A stretch of DNA of 64,000 nt from contig WHTW01000008.1 in assembly GCA_009377525.1 (NCBI GenBank), positions 430 through 64,429 of the forward strand, read 5' to 3'. The DNA comes from Rhodospirillales bacterium. Its GTDB lineage: Bacteria > Pseudomonadota > Alphaproteobacteria > Reyranellales > Reyranellaceae. Both the position numbers and the translations under genes were made by a program. Each line of letters opens with the position of its first letter. Position 1 is the stretch's first letter. The notes beneath the pieces were generated by a model. It had not been told where the DNA came from, made no database searches, and saw only the letters and a program-made list of their open reading frames with translations. Positions 43,235 to 55,278 of the stretch are shown piece by piece.

Positions 43235-43306
43235 ATGATTTCCATCATGTTCAGCGCCACCGCTCCCGTCGGCTGCGTATCGGACCTCGAGCGCTTCAAG
43301 CACTAG
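43235..43306 (+). CDS. Possible 23-aa small protein or leader peptide
   Basis: A short frame coding MISIMFSATAPVGCVSDLER followed by three residues. It has a good ribosome site (AGGGAGAC, 5 nt before ATG) and nearly all codons ending in G or C, as in genuine genes here. It lies in the 343-nt gap between tctA and the ABC exporter, ~140 nt before the exporter start, where a regulatory leader peptide would fit. No family is recognised. The rest of this gap (43133-43234 and 43307-43448) shows nothing I can identify. Confidence 0.3.
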   Translation: MISIMFSATAPVGCVSDLERFKH

Positions 43307-43448
43307 GTCCGGCCGCGGCCGCCGATTGGGCCGCCTGCATCCGTTTTTCTGACCAATCACGTCGTCGGACGTTGTCGCGCCTCATCCCGGCGCGCGGTCT
43401 CACGATCCCTTGAGGAGCCATCGCCCGTTGCGGGCGAGGCATAGAGCA

Positions 43449-45254
<1,806 letters not shown>

Positions 45255-45285
45255 CGCCGGCGACGCGCAATAATATGTCACGGCA

Positions 45286-45324
45286 GACCATTGGACGATG
45301 GTCCGTCGTGGTATTATGAATAAT
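45286..45324 (+). promoter_or_regulatory. Operator/promoter candidate for the GntR-oxalate operon
   Basis: GACCAT-N6-ATGGTC (45286-45303) is a 6-bp inverted repeat, followed by the palindrome ATTAT-GA-ATAAT (45313-45324). A -35-like TTGGAC (45291-45296) lies 15 nt before TATTAT (45312-45317), or 18 nt before TATGAA. The region is AT-rich, 48-86 nt upstream of the gntR start, and fits an autoregulated GntR promoter. Confidence 0.4.
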
Positions 45325-45371
45325 GTATCCAGCCGGTGTGGCCGGCGACAGCGAGGGACAGCCCGTTTCCC

Positions 45372-46061
45372 ATGAGCGAAGCGCGTCTGGTGGTCGCCCC
45401 GATCGATAATCGGGAGACGTTCAAGGACAAGGCCTACACGGCCTTGCGCAACGTCATCATGTCCTCGGACATCTACCGCTCCCGCACCGACCTCCGGCTC
45501 GACGAGCGGCAGCTCGCACAGGACTTCGGCATCTCGCGCACGCCGGTGCGCGAAGCGATGGCCCAGCTCGAACGCGAAGGCTTCGTGCGTTCGGTGCCGC
45601 GACGTGGCGTCTATGTCGTGCGCAAGACCAAGCGCGAAGTAATCGAGCTGATCCAGGCGTGGGCGGCGCTCGAGAGCATGGCGGCGCGGTTGATCACCGA
45701 AAGCGCGAGCGATCAGGACATCGCCGGCCTCAGGCGCATGTTCGCGACCTTCGAGGACGACGAGCTGCACGCCAAGCTCGACGAGTATTCCGAGGTCAAC
45801 ATCCACTTCCACCAGACCCTGATCGAGCTCAGCGGCAACCAGGCGCTGATCCGGCTGGCGGAGAATTTGTTCACCCACATGCGCATGATCCGTGGCAGCA
45901 CGATCGGCGAGGATGACCGCGTCGAGCGCTCGATCCGCGATCACATGAACATCATCCAGGCGCTCGAGGTGCGCGACACCGAGCGCGCCGAGGATCTGGT
46001 GCGCCAGCATGCGCTTGGCCTTGCCGAGCATGTGGCCAAGCACGCCGACTATCTGGACTGA
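45372..46061 (+). CDS. GntR-family (FadR/FCD) transcriptional regulator
   Basis: A 229-aa regulator. The N-terminal winged HTH is [55 protein letters not shown]. An all-helical FCD ligand domain follows ([54 protein letters not shown]), with the Asp/His residues that bind metal and carboxylate ligands in this family. ATG 45372 gives the expected start. It lies 23 nt upstream of oxc, so it probably responds to oxalate, oxalyl-CoA or formate and controls oxc-frc. Confidence 0.9.
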   Translation: MSEARLVVAPIDNRETFKDKAYTALRNVIMSSDIYRSRTDLRLDERQLAQDFGISRTPVREAMAQLEREGFVRSVPRRGVYVVRKTKREVIELIQAWAALESMAARLITESASDQDIAGLRRMFATFEDDELHAKLDEYSEVNIHFHQTLIELSGNQALIRLAENLFTHMRMIRGSTIGEDDRVERSIRDHMNIIQALEVRDTERAEDLVRQHALGLAEHVAKHADYLD

Positions 46062-46084
46062 CGAAGGGAATTCGGGAGGAAACC

Positions 46085-47815
46085 ATGGCCGAGGCAGCAC
46101 TCAAGGCAGCAACAGAAGAGACCCAGGACCTGACAGACGGCTTCAGCCTCGTCATCGATTCGATGAAACTGAACGGCATCGACACGATCTACGGTGTGCC
46201 GGGCATTCCCATCACCGACCTCGGTCGCCTAGCCCAGGCCGCCGGCATCCGCGTGCTCTCGTTCCGCCACGAACAGAATGCGGGATATGCGGCGGCGATC
46301 GCGGGCTTCCTGACCAAGAAGCCCGGCGTATGCCTGACCGTTTCGGCGCCCGGCTTCCTGAACGGCCTGACCGCGCTCGCCCACGCCACGACGAACTGCT
46401 TCCCGATGATCCTGGTCTCGGGCTCGTCCGAGCGCGAGATCGTCGACCTGCAGCAGGGCGACTACGAGGAGATGGACCAGCTCGCCATCGCCAAGCCGCT
46501 CTGCAAGGCGGCCTACCGCGTCCTGCACGCTCAGGACATCGGCATCGGCTTCGCGCGCGCCGTCCGCGCGGCTGTTTCCGGCCGTCCCGGCGGTGTCTAC
46601 CTCGACCTGCCGGCGAAGCTGTTTGCCCAGGTCATGAACGCCGATGCCGGCGCCAAGTCGCTGGTGAAGGTGATCGATCCGGCGCCGGCGCAGTTTCCCG
46701 CGCCGGCCGCGATCAAGCGTGCGCTCGATGTCCTGAAGGCCGCCAAGCGTCCGCTGATCATCCTCGGCAAGGGCGCCGCCTATGCCCAGGCCGACGACGC
46801 GATCCGCGCTCTGGTCGAGAAGAGCGGCGTTCCCTTCCTGCCGATGAGCATGGCCAAGGGCCTGCTGCCCGACACCCATCCGCAATGCGCCGGCGCCGCG
46901 CGCTCGACGGTGCTGAAGGACTCCGACGTCGTCATGCTGATCGGCGCGCGGCTCAACTGGCTGCTGTCGCACGGCAAGGGCAAGACCTGGGGTGACGCGC
47001 CGAAGAAGTTCATCCATGTCGACATCGAGCCCAGGGAGATGGACAGCAACGTCGAGATTGCCGCACCGGTGGTGGGCGACATCGGCTCCTGCGTGTCGGC
47101 GATGCTCGAAGCGATGGGCGGCAGCTGGCCGGCGGCGCCCGCCGACTGGATCGGCGCGGTCACGGCCAAGCGCGACGAGAACGTCGCCAAGATGGCGCCG
47201 CGCCTGATGAACAACAAGTCGCCAATGGACTATCACGGCGCCCTGGGCGCCCTGCGCACGATCATCAAGGAGCGGCCGGACGCCATCCTCGTCAACGAAG
47301 GCGCCAACACGCTCGACCTCGCGCGCGGCGTGATCGACATGTACAAGCCGCGCAAGCGGCTGGACGTCGGCACCTGGGGCGTGATGGGCGTCGGCATGGG
47401 TTCGGCCATCGCTGCCGCGGTGGAGACCGGCAATCCCGTGCTCGCGGTCGAGGGCGACAGCGCCTTCGGCTTCTCGGGCATGGAGGTCGAGACGATCTGC
47501 CGCTATCAGCTGCCGATCTGCGTCGTGATCTTCAACAACGACGGCATCTATCGCGGCACCGACCAGAACGCCAATGGTGGGGCGGATCCCGCGCCGACGG
47601 TCTTCGTGAAGGGGTCGCGCTACGACAAGATGATGGAAGCCTTCGGCGGCGTCGGCGTCAACGCAACCACGCCGGACGAGCTCAAGCGCGCGGTGAATGC
47701 GGCGATGGATTCACGCAAGCCCACGCTGATCAACGCGGTGATCGATCCCGCGGCCGGCAGCGAGAGCGGCCGCATCGGCAACCTCAATCCACAAAGTAAG
47801 CTGCGCAAGAAGTAG
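46085..47815 (+). CDS. oxc: Oxalyl-CoA decarboxylase
   Basis: A 576-aa thiamine-diphosphate enzyme converting oxalyl-CoA to formyl-CoA and CO2. It has the N-terminal Pyr domain ([34 protein letters not shown], the Glu that activates ThDP) and [15 protein letters not shown]. The middle domain is ADP-binding in this family. The C-terminal PP domain has the ThDP/Mg motif [20 protein letters not shown] to [31 protein letters not shown] is the Oxc-type substrate region. GGGAGGAA precedes the start. It forms the oxalate pathway with frc. Confidence 0.93.
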   Translation: MAEAALKAATEETQDLTDGFSLVIDSMKLNGIDTIYGVPGIPITDLGRLAQAAGIRVLSFRHEQNAGYAAAIAGFLTKKPGVCLTVSAPGFLNGLTALAHATTNCFPMILVSGSSEREIVDLQQGDYEEMDQLAIAKPLCKAAYRVLHAQDIGIGFARAVRAAVSGRPGGVYLDLPAKLFAQVMNADAGAKSLVKVIDPAPAQFPAPAAIKRALDVLKAAKRPLIILGKGAAYAQADDAIRALVEKSGVPFLPMSMAKGLLPDTHPQCAGAARSTVLKDSDVVMLIGARLNWLLSHGKGKTWGDAPKKFIHVDIEPREMDSNVEIAAPVVGDIGSCVSAMLEAMGGSWPAAPADWIGAVTAKRDENVAKMAPRLMNNKSPMDYHGALGALRTIIKERPDAILVNEGANTLDLARGVIDMYKPRKRLDVGTWGVMGVGMGSAIAAAVETGNPVLAVEGDSAFGFSGMEVETICRYQLPICVVIFNNDGIYRGTDQNANGGADPAPTVFVKGSRYDKMMEAFGGVGVNATTPDELKRAVNAAMDSRKPTLINAVIDPAAGSESGRIGNLNPQSKLRKK

Positions 47816-47857
47816 GTCCTCGCGGCATCAACGACATTCAAGCGACCGGAGAAGAAC

Positions 47858-49294
47858 ATGGCTAAGAAGAAGAAAGACAAGAAGGCGAAGAGCAAGGACA
47901 AGGCTTCCAAGAAAGCCAAGGCGGCGAAGAAGCTGGTGCTCAAGGTCGTCGCCAAGAAGGCCAACGGCAACGGCAATGGCCTGCCCAAGGTCTCGTCCAA
48001 GCCCTGGGGCAAGGACGGCAAGGCGCTGGACGGCGTGAAGATCCTCGACTTCACGCATGTCCAGTCGGGCCCGACCTGCACGCAGCTTCTCGCCTGGTTC
48101 GGCGCCGACGTGATCAAGATCGAGCGGCCGGGCACAGGCGACATCACGCGCGGCCAGCTCCAGGATGTGCCGGGCGTCGACAGCCTCTATTTCACCATGC
48201 TCAACCACAACAAGCGCTCGATCACGCTCGATTCCAAGAGCAAGGAGGGCATGAAGGTACTGGAGCGCCTGGTGAAGACCTGCGATGTGCTGGTCGAGAA
48301 CTTCGCGCCGGGCGCGCTCGACCGCATGGGGCTCACCTGGGAGCACATCCACGCGCTCAACCCGCGCATGATCGTGGCCTCCGTGAAGGGCTTCGGCCCC
48401 GGCCCTTACGAGGACTGCAAGGTCTACGAGAACGTGGCGCAATGTGCCGGCGGTTCGGCCTCGACCACCGGCTTCCATGACGGCCTGCCGCTGGTGACCG
48501 GCGCGCAGATCGGCGATTCCGGCACCGGCCTGCACCTGGCGCTGGGCATCGTGAGCGCCCTATACCAGCGCAAGCGCACGGGTCGCGGCCAGCGCGTGCT
48601 GACGGCCATGCAGGACGGCGTACTGAACCTCTGCCGCGTCAAGCTGCGCGACCAGCAGCGCCTCGCCCATGGCCCGCTGACGGAATACACGCAGTATGGC
48701 CAGGGCATCCCGTTCGGCGAAGCGGTGCCGCGCGCCGGCAACGATTCCGGCGGCGGCCAGCCCGGCGTCATCCTGAAGTGCAAGGGCTGGGAGACCGATC
48801 CCAACGCCTACATCTACTTCATCACCCAGGCGCCGGTGTGGGAGAAGATCTGCGACCTGATCGGCGAGCCCGACTGGAAGACCCATCCCGACTACGCCAA
48901 GCCGCCGGCCCGCCTGCCGCGGCTCAAGGAGATCTTCGAGCGGATCGAGCAGTGGACCATGACCAAGACCAAGTTCGAGGTCATGAACGAGTGCAACGCG
49001 TTCGACATCCCGGTCGGCCCGATCCTGTCGATGAAGGAGCTGGCCGAGGAGCCGTCGCTGCGCCACACCGGCACCGTCGTCGAGGTCGATCACCCGACGC
49101 GCGGCAAGTACCTGTCGGTCGGCAACCCGATCAAGCTTTCCGACAGTGTTACCGAGGTCGAGCGTTCGCCTCTCCTGGGCGAGCACACCGACGAGATCCT
49201 GACCAAGGTGCTGAAGTTCACGCCGCGCGAGATCGCCGAGATCAAGGCGTCCGGTGCGACGGGACAAGCGCCCAAAGCCCAAGCCGCGGAGTAG
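47858..49294 (+). CDS. frc: Formyl-CoA:oxalate CoA-transferase with Lys-rich N-terminal extension
   Basis: A 478-aa family III CoA-transferase that moves CoA from formyl-CoA to oxalate, feeding Oxc and releasing formate. From residue ~57 it aligns with Oxalobacter Frc: [52 protein letters not shown]. The catalytic Asp is in GDSGTG (Asp220, equivalent to Asp169), and RGGN/GGGGQPG-like Gly loops follow (NDSGGGQPG). Residues 1-50 are an unusual Lys/Ala-rich segment ([19 protein letters not shown]) absent from the classical enzyme. It lies 42 nt after oxc. Confidence 0.93.
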   Translation: MAKKKKDKKAKSKDKASKKAKAAKKLVLKVVAKKANGNGNGLPKVSSKPWGKDGKALDGVKILDFTHVQSGPTCTQLLAWFGADVIKIERPGTGDITRGQLQDVPGVDSLYFTMLNHNKRSITLDSKSKEGMKVLERLVKTCDVLVENFAPGALDRMGLTWEHIHALNPRMIVASVKGFGPGPYEDCKVYENVAQCAGGSASTTGFHDGLPLVTGAQIGDSGTGLHLALGIVSALYQRKRTGRGQRVLTAMQDGVLNLCRVKLRDQQRLAHGPLTEYTQYGQGIPFGEAVPRAGNDSGGGQPGVILKCKGWETDPNAYIYFITQAPVWEKICDLIGEPDWKTHPDYAKPPARLPRLKEIFERIEQWTMTKTKFEVMNECNAFDIPVGPILSMKELAEEPSLRHTGTVVEVDHPTRGKYLSVGNPIKLSDSVTEVERSPLLGEHTDEILTKVLKFTPREIAEIKASGATGQAPKAQAAE

Positions 49295-49298
49295 CAAG

Positions 49299-50228
49299 AT
49301 GCGCATCGTGGTCCATGGCCAGCAGGCCTTCGGCAAGTCCGTGCTGGAGGCGCTGCTGAAGCGCGGCGAGAACGTCGTCGGCGTCTATGTCGCGCCCGAA
49401 AAGCCCGGCCAGAAGGCAGATCCTCTGAAGGAAGCGGCGCTGGCGGCCAAGCTGCCGGTGTTCCAGCCCGCCTCCTACCGCAAGCCCGAAGTGTGGGAAG
49501 AGTTCAAGGCGCTGAAGCCCGATCTGCAGGTCATGGCTTTCGTCACGCTGTTCGTGCCCGAAGAGTTCCTGAACATCCCGACGCACGGCACGATCCAGTA
49601 TCATCCCTCGCTGCTGCCCGCCTATCGCGGCGCCAGCGCGATCAACTGGCCGATCATCCTGGGCGAAAAGGAAACCGGCCTCTCGATCTTCTGGCCCGAC
49701 AACGGTCTCGATACCGGCGACGTTCTGCTGCAGAAGAAGACGCCGATCGGCCCCAAGGACACGTTGGGAACGGTGTACTTCGACCGCCTGTTCCCGATGG
49801 GCGTCGACGCCATGCTGGAAGCGGTTGAGCTGGTGAAGGCCGGCACGGCGCCGCGCATCAAGCAGGACGACTCGAAGGCCACCTATGAAGGCCGTGCCAC
49901 GGCCGACATCGCCCGCATCGACTGGGGCAAGTCGTGGCGCCAGATCGATCCGCTGGTGCGCGGCTGCAATCCCGCGCCCGGCGCCTGGACGACGCTCGAC
50001 GGCAAGACCCTGCAGATCTTCGACATCCAGCCAATCCCGGCACGCGATCCCAAGGGCATCGGCGGCAAGTACGGCGAGGTGGTTGAGGTCTCAGCCGACG
50101 GCTTCACCGTCGTCGTGCCCGATGGCCGCATCAAGGTCCTGCGCGTGAAACCGGCGGACGGTCCGAAGGTCGGCGCCAGCGAATGGGCGGCTGCGAGCAA
50201 GCTAGCCGTGGGTGCCCGGCTCGTCTGA
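49299..50228 (+). CDS. 10-formyl-THF hydrolase-like formyltransferase
   Basis: A 309-aa stand-alone version of the N-terminal domain of 10-formyltetrahydrofolate dehydrogenase (ALDH1L type). It opens MRIVVHGQQAFGKSVLEALL. The catalytic region IQYHPSLLPAYRGASAINW holds His102, and FWPDNGLDTGD holds Asp138, matching His106 and Asp142 of rat FDH. The C-terminal ~100 residues are the OB-like formyltransferase C domain. It may hydrolyse 10-formyl-THF to formate and THF, or transfer formyl groups between folate and CoA. It lies 4 nt after frc and before fhs, so it belongs to oxalate/formate C1 traffic. Confidence 0.82.
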   Translation: MRIVVHGQQAFGKSVLEALLKRGENVVGVYVAPEKPGQKADPLKEAALAAKLPVFQPASYRKPEVWEEFKALKPDLQVMAFVTLFVPEEFLNIPTHGTIQYHPSLLPAYRGASAINWPIILGEKETGLSIFWPDNGLDTGDVLLQKKTPIGPKDTLGTVYFDRLFPMGVDAMLEAVELVKAGTAPRIKQDDSKATYEGRATADIARIDWGKSWRQIDPLVRGCNPAPGAWTTLDGKTLQIFDIQPIPARDPKGIGGKYGEVVEVSADGFTVVVPDGRIKVLRVKPADGPKVGASEWAAASKLAVGARLV

Positions 50229-50268
50229 TCACACGGCACGCCTCTTTCGCCCTTTCGTCTTTCTTCCT

Positions 50269-50365
50269 CCTCTCCCCCTTGGGGGAGAGGTTGGGTGAGG
50301 GGGTGATGCAGAAGACGATCTTCGAGTTGCCCCCTCACCTAACCTCTCCCCCCAAGGGGGAGAGG
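50269..50365. repeat. Palindromic CTCTCCCCC / GGGGGAGAG repeat
   Basis: A 97-nt inverted repeat. The left arm (50269-50303) is itself a hairpin, CCTCTCCCCCTT-GGGGGAGAGG, followed by TTGGGTGAGGGGG. The right arm (50329-50365) is nearly its reverse complement, ending AAGGGGGAGAGG. Units with this sequence are widespread between genes in alphaproteobacteria. It lies in the 189-nt gap between the formyltransferase and fhs and may attenuate transcription there. Confidence 0.75.
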
Positions 50366-50417
50366 AACATGAGGAGAGGCCGAGGAACAGAAACGTAGTT
50401 GGGGAAGGAACCCGTCG

Positions 50418-52115
50418 ATGCCCGCGTCACAGCACACCAATCCCAAGTCCGACATCCAGATCGCCCAGGAAGCCACCAAGCGGCCGATCATGGAGCTGGC
50501 ACGCGAGAAGCTCGGCATCGCGCCGGAGAACCTGGAACCTTACGGCCACTACAAGGCCAAGGTCTCGATGGACTACATCAAGTCGCTGAAGGACAAGCCC
50601 GACGGGAAGCTGATCCTGGTGTCGGCGATCTCGCCGACACCAGCCGGCGAAGGCAAGACCACGACCACGGTGGGCCTGACCGACGCACTCAATCACATTG
50701 GCAAGAAGGCCATGCTCTGCCTGCGCGAACCCTCGCTCGGGCCGTCCTTCGGCATGAAGGGTGGCGCGGCCGGCGGCGGCTATGCCCAGGTCGTGCCGAT
50801 GGAGGACATCAACCTCCACTTCACCGGCGACTTCCACGCCATCGGCGCGGCGCACAACCTCCTGTCGGCGCTGATCGACAACCATATCTACTGGGGCAAT
50901 GGGCTCGGTATCGACGGCCGCCGCGTCGCCTGGCGCCGCGCCATCGACATGAACGATCGCAGCCTGCGCCAGATGGTGTCGTCGCTGGGCGGCGTCGCCA
51001 ACGGCTTCCCGCGCGAGGACGGCTTCGACATCACCGTCGCCTCGGAAGTCATGGCGATCTTCTGCCTCGCCAAGGATCTCGAAGACCTCAAGGCTAGGTT
51101 GGGCAACATCATCGTCGCCTACACGCGCGACCGTAAGCCGGTGCGCGCGGCCGACCTCAAGGCGCATGGGCCGATGGCGGTTCTGTTGAAAGATGCGCTT
51201 TCACCAAACCTGGTGCAGACGCTCGAAGGCACGCCCGCCTTCATCCATGGCGGGCCGTTCGCCAACATCGCTCACGGCTGCAACTCGGTGCTGGCCACGA
51301 CGACGGCGCTGAAGCTTGCCGACTACGTCGTCACCGAAGCAGGCTTCGGCGCCGACCTGGGCGGCGAGAAGTTCATGGACATCAAGTGCCGCAAGACCGG
51401 TCTCAAGCCCGACGCGGTGGTGCTGGTGGCGACCATCCGCGCGCTCAAGATGCATGGCGGCGTGAAGAAGGAAGACCTCAAGACCGAGAACCTGAAGGCG
51501 CTCGAAGCGGGCATGTCCAATCTGCAGCGCCATGTCGAGAACGTGCAGAAGTTCGGCCTGGTGCCGGTGGTCTCGATCAACCGCTTCAGTGCCGACAGCG
51601 ACGCCGAGATCGCCCTGGTGAAATCGGCCTGTACCAAGCTCGGTGTCGAGGCGGTGATGGCCGACCACTGGGCCGAGGGCGGCAAGGGCGCGGCCGACGT
51701 CGCGCGCGCCGTGGTCAAGGCGGTCGACAGCGGCAAGAGCAACATGAAGCTGCTCTATGCCGACGACCTGCCGTTGGTCGAAAAAATCCGCACCATCGCC
51801 CGCGAGATCTACCGCGCCAAGGACATCGACGTGGCCAAGCCCGTGCGGGATCAGCTCGCACAGTTCGAGGCAATGGGCTACGGCAAGGTGCCGGTGTGCA
51901 TCGCCAAGACGCAATTCAGCTTCACGACGAATCCCGACGCTAAGGGCGCGCCCGACAATCACATCGTGACGGTGCGCGAGGTCAGGCTGTCGGCGGGTGC
52001 GGAATTCGTGGTGGCCATCTGCGGCGACATCATGACCATGCCCGGCCTGCCCAAGGTGCCGGCCGCCAACAGCATCGATATCGGTCCAGACGGCAAGATT
52101 GTCGGGCTGTTTTAG
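50418..52115 (+). CDS. fhs: Formate-tetrahydrofolate ligase
   Basis: A 565-aa ATP-dependent enzyme making 10-formyl-THF from formate and THF, the entry of formate into C1 metabolism. [20 protein letters not shown] is the family start. The P-loop is [14 protein letters not shown] (about residues 74-87), then [24 protein letters not shown]-type [20 protein letters not shown] and [19 protein letters not shown]. The length is standard. It collects formate released by Frc, so the oxalate cluster and the C1 pool are joined. The start has GAAGGAAC upstream. Confidence 0.95.
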   Translation: MPASQHTNPKSDIQIAQEATKRPIMELAREKLGIAPENLEPYGHYKAKVSMDYIKSLKDKPDGKLILVSAISPTPAGEGKTTTTVGLTDALNHIGKKAMLCLREPSLGPSFGMKGGAAGGGYAQVVPMEDINLHFTGDFHAIGAAHNLLSALIDNHIYWGNGLGIDGRRVAWRRAIDMNDRSLRQMVSSLGGVANGFPREDGFDITVASEVMAIFCLAKDLEDLKARLGNIIVAYTRDRKPVRAADLKAHGPMAVLLKDALSPNLVQTLEGTPAFIHGGPFANIAHGCNSVLATTTALKLADYVVTEAGFGADLGGEKFMDIKCRKTGLKPDAVVLVATIRALKMHGGVKKEDLKTENLKALEAGMSNLQRHVENVQKFGLVPVVSINRFSADSDAEIALVKSACTKLGVEAVMADHWAEGGKGAADVARAVVKAVDSGKSNMKLLYADDLPLVEKIRTIAREIYRAKDIDVAKPVRDQLAQFEAMGYGKVPVCIAKTQFSFTTNPDAKGAPDNHIVTVREVRLSAGAEFVVAICGDIMTMPGLPKVPAANSIDIGPDGKIVGLF

Positions 52116-52153
52116 TCTATAGGGTCTCCTCAGAAAGAACCGAGGAGACCCCG

Positions 52154-53428
52154 ATGAACGTGATGGCCAAGCGGGACGCGCCGGTGCGTCCCGACCTCAA
52201 CAACCCCGAGCTCAACAACCTCGCCATGTCGAAGGAGGCGCAGCCCCTGTTGGACGCGGTGATGAAGCACATCGAGGAGAACGTCGCGCCGATGGCCGAC
52301 GAGTTCTTCCGCTTGGGAGAAGGCCGCAAGGACCCCTGGAGCTGGGCGCCCGGTCAGCTCGAGCTGCTCGAGGTCGCCAAGAACAAGGCCAAGAAGTCCG
52401 GCCTGTGGAACTTCTTCCTGCCCGGCTCGGAGATCGGCCGCGGGCTCACCAATCTCGACTACGCCTACATCGCCGCCGAGCTTGGCAAGCAGCCGCTCGC
52501 GTCGGAGTCGCTCAACTGCTCGGCGCCGGATACCGGCAACATGGAAGTGCTCGAGAAGGTCGGCACGCCCGAGCAGAAAGAGACGTGGCTGAAGCCGCTA
52601 CTCAACGGCGAGATCCGCTCGGCCTATGCGATGACCGAGCCTAACGTCGCCTCGTCAGATGCCAAGAACGTCGCCACGCGCGCCGAGCTCGACGGCGACG
52701 AGTGGGTCATCAACGGCGAGAAGTACTATATCTCCGGCGCCGGCGATCCGCGCTGCAAGATCATGATCACCATGGTCAAGACCAGCCCGGACGCCTCACC
52801 GCAGTTCCAGCAGTCGCAGATCCTGGTGCCCATCGACACCCCGGGCGTGAAGATTCTGGGACCGATGCATGTCTTCGGCCACGACCACGCGCCGCGCGGC
52901 CACATGCACATCAAGTTCGAGAATGCCCGGGTGCCGAAGGAGAACATCCTGTTGGGCGAAGGTCGCGGCTTCGAGATCTCGCAGGTCCGCCTCGGCCCGG
53001 GCCGCATTCACCATTGCATGCGCTCGATCGGCGCCGCCGAGAAAGCGCTCGACCTGATGGTCAAGCGCGGCTCGACGCGCCAGGCGTTCGGCAAGAACCT
53101 GATCGCGCTCGGCAAAAATCTCGAGACCGTGTCGCGCGCGCGCATCGAGATCGAGGCCATGCGGCTGATGGTTCTGAAGGCCGCCAGGGCAATGGATGTG
53201 CTGGGCAACCGCGAAGCCCGCGTCTGGGTCAGCATGGTGAAGGCCATGGTGCCGGAGCGGGTGTGCCAGATCATCGACCAGGCGATCCAGATTCATGGCG
53301 CCACCGGCATCTCGCAATGGACGCCGCTTGCGGAGATGTACGCCCAGCAGCGCACCCTGCGCCTGGCCGACGGTCCGGACGAGGTCCATCACATGGTGGT
53401 GGGCCGCGCCGAGCTCAGCCGCCACTGA
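52154..53428 (+). CDS. Acyl-CoA dehydrogenase (ACAD10/11-like)
   Basis: A 424-aa FAD enzyme dehydrogenating acyl-CoA at alpha-beta and passing electrons to ETF, then ETF-QO (26798). The N-terminal helical domain has PWSWAPGQLELLEVAKNKAK. The FAD site is AYAMTEPNVASSDAKN with WVINGEKYYISGAGDPRCK. The C-terminal domain has GRIHHCMRSIGAAEKALDLM and the end QIHGATGISQWTPLAEMYAQ. The form with GLWNFFLPG and MTEPxVASSDA is typical of the ACAD10/11 long-chain group. GAGGAG precedes the start, 38 nt after fhs. Confidence 0.9.
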   Translation: MNVMAKRDAPVRPDLNNPELNNLAMSKEAQPLLDAVMKHIEENVAPMADEFFRLGEGRKDPWSWAPGQLELLEVAKNKAKKSGLWNFFLPGSEIGRGLTNLDYAYIAAELGKQPLASESLNCSAPDTGNMEVLEKVGTPEQKETWLKPLLNGEIRSAYAMTEPNVASSDAKNVATRAELDGDEWVINGEKYYISGAGDPRCKIMITMVKTSPDASPQFQQSQILVPIDTPGVKILGPMHVFGHDHAPRGHMHIKFENARVPKENILLGEGRGFEISQVRLGPGRIHHCMRSIGAAEKALDLMVKRGSTRQAFGKNLIALGKNLETVSRARIEIEAMRLMVLKAARAMDVLGNREARVWVSMVKAMVPERVCQIIDQAIQIHGATGISQWTPLAEMYAQQRTLRLADGPDEVHHMVVGRAELSRH

Positions 53429-53431
53429 TTT

Positions 53432-53563
53432 CCTCCCCAGCGAAGCTGGGGAGGTGTCGCCGTCATACGGCGACGGAGGGGTCATGAGCATCGTCACTGG
53501 TGCTCATAACCCCTCCGCCCGCTACGCGGGCACCTCCCCTTCGCGGATTCCGCGAAGGGGAGG
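53432..53563. repeat. Composite hairpin array between convergent genes
   Basis: Five hairpins lie in tandem: CCTCCCCAGC..GCTGGGGAGG (53432-53454), GTCGCCG..CGGCGAC, a longer GGAGGGGT..ATGAGCA / TGCTCAT..ACCCCTCC stem, GCCCGC..GCGGGC, and CCTCCCCTTCGCG..CGCGAAGGGGAGG (53533-53563). The outer units are near mirror images, so the whole array is palindromic. It fills the gap between the convergent acyl-CoA dehydrogenase and malate synthase genes, where it could terminate transcription from both sides. Confidence 0.75.
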
Positions 53564-53569
53564 AACTTT

Positions 53570-55186
53570 CTACGTCGCCGCCTTCTCGTCGGCCAGGACG
53601 CGCTCGTAGGCCGGCAGAGTCAGGAACTCCTCGAACGTCGGTTGTTCGACCAGCTCGATCATGAGCTGGGCAGCATCCTCGTAGCGCGCCTGGGCGTAAG
53701 CGTCTTCGCCCATCGCGGCCTTCACCTTGTCGTTCTCCTCGCGCACGATCCCGCGCACGAATTCTTTTGTGACCGGCTGGCCGTCCTGCAGGGTCTGGCC
53801 ATGGCGCACCCACTGCCAGACCTGGGCGCGGCTGATCTCGGCCGTGGCGGCATCCTCCATCAGGTTGAACAGCGGCACGCAGCCGATACCGCGCAGCCAC
53901 GCCTCGACATAGCCGATACCCACGGCCACGTTCTGGCGCAGCCCGGCCTCGGTCTTGGTGCCGGCCGGCGCCGCGATCAGGTCGGCGGCGCAGACGTGAA
54001 CGTCCTGGCGCTTGCGGGCGATCTGGTTAGCGCCCTTCATCACCGCGTCGAACTCCGCCTTGGTGATCGCCACCAGCCCGGGATGGGCGACCCAGGTACC
54101 GTCATGGCCGTCGCCCGCCTCGCGCTTCTTGTCGGCACGCACGCGGTCCATCGCCGCTTCATTGGCGACGGCATCGTTCTTGATCGGGATCTGCGCCGCC
54201 ATGCCGCCCATGGCATGGACCTCGCGGCGATGGCAGGTCTTGATCAGGAGCTGGCTGTAGCTGCGCAGGAAATGCGCCGTCATGGTGACCTGTGCGCGGT
54301 CGGGCAAAACCGACCACTCCTGCTCGCGGAACTTCTTGATGAAGCTGAAGATGTAGTCCCAGCGGCCGCAGTTGAGGCCGGCGGAGTGGTCGCGCAGCTC
54401 CCACAAAATCTCATCCATCTCGAAAGTGGCGAGGATGGTCTCGATCAGCACGGTGGCCTTGATCGACTTCTGCGGGATGCCGCGCGCGTCCTGGGCATGA
54501 ACGAACACGTCGTTCCACAGTCGCGCCTCGAGATGGCTCTCGATCTTGGGTAGGTAGAAATATGGGCCGCTGCCACGCGCCAGCAGCTCGCGGGCATTGT
54601 GGAAGAAGTAGAGCCCGAAATCGAACAGCGAGCCCGACATCGGCACGCCATCGACCGTCATGTGCTTCTCCGGCAAATGCCAGCCGCGCGGCCGCACGAA
54701 CAAGACGGCCGTGTTGTCGTTCAACTTGTACTCACGACCCGACTGCGGATCGGTGTAGTCGATCTCGCGGTGCACCGCGCTCGCCAGGTTGAATTGCCCG
54801 TCGACCATGTTGGTCCATGAGGGCGTGCTCGCATCCTCGAAGTCGGCCATGAAGACGGTGGCGCCGCAATTCAGGGCGTTGATGATCATCTTGCGGTCGA
54901 CCGGGCCTGTGATCTCGACGCGGCGGTCGAGGATGTCCTGCGGCAGCGGCGCCACAGTCCAGTCGCTCTCCCGGATCTGCGCGGTCTCGGGCAGGAAATC
55001 GGGCCTCTCCCCGGCGTCCAGCCGCTTCTGGCGCTCGACCCGGGCTGCCAGCAGCTCCTCCCGGCGCGAATTGAAACGGCGCTGCAGGTCGGCGACGAAA
55101 GCCACTGCCTCCTTGGTGAGCACTTTCTCGAAGTCGGGATTGATGACGCCGTCGATTGAAACGCCCTCGGGAAGATCCAACGTCAC
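53570..55186 (-). CDS. aceB: Malate synthase A
   Basis: A ~538-aa enzyme condensing glyoxylate with acetyl-CoA to malate, completing the glyoxylate bypass. Family blocks are [46 protein letters not shown] and the magnesium/active-site region [40 protein letters not shown] and [11 protein letters not shown] are also present. GTG 55186 has AGGGAG at 8-nt spacing and is preferred; the in-frame GTG 55195 is also possible. No isocitrate lyase is adjacent; glyoxylate could also come from urate/allantoin or glycolate breakdown. Confidence 0.93.
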   Translation of the reverse strand: MTLDLPEGVSIDGVINPDFEKVLTKEAVAFVADLQRRFNSRREELLAARVERQKRLDAGERPDFLPETAQIRESDWTVAPLPQDILDRRVEITGPVDRKMIINALNCGATVFMADFEDASTPSWTNMVDGQFNLASAVHREIDYTDPQSGREYKLNDNTAVLFVRPRGWHLPEKHMTVDGVPMSGSLFDFGLYFFHNARELLARGSGPYFYLPKIESHLEARLWNDVFVHAQDARGIPQKSIKATVLIETILATFEMDEILWELRDHSAGLNCGRWDYIFSFIKKFREQEWSVLPDRAQVTMTAHFLRSYSQLLIKTCHRREVHAMGGMAAQIPIKNDAVANEAAMDRVRADKKREAGDGHDGTWVAHPGLVAITKAEFDAVMKGANQIARKRQDVHVCAADLIAAPAGTKTEAGLRQNVAVGIGYVEAWLRGIGCVPLFNLMEDAATAEISRAQVWQWVRHGQTLQDGQPVTKEFVRGIVREENDKVKAAMGEDAYAQARYEDAAQLMIELVEQPTFEEFLTLPAYERVLADEKAAT

Positions 55187-55278
55187 GCTATGCACTCCCT
55201 CAAAATCCGTTAGTTTGCTTGCAGGGGAGCGCGATATAGGGCCTTGAGAGCACTTGGGGCAAGGCGCTACGACAACGC

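Noticed and set aside
50269-50365. CRISPR-like repeat
   Set aside because: Only two mirror-image arms, no spaced direct repeats; no array anywhere in the window.
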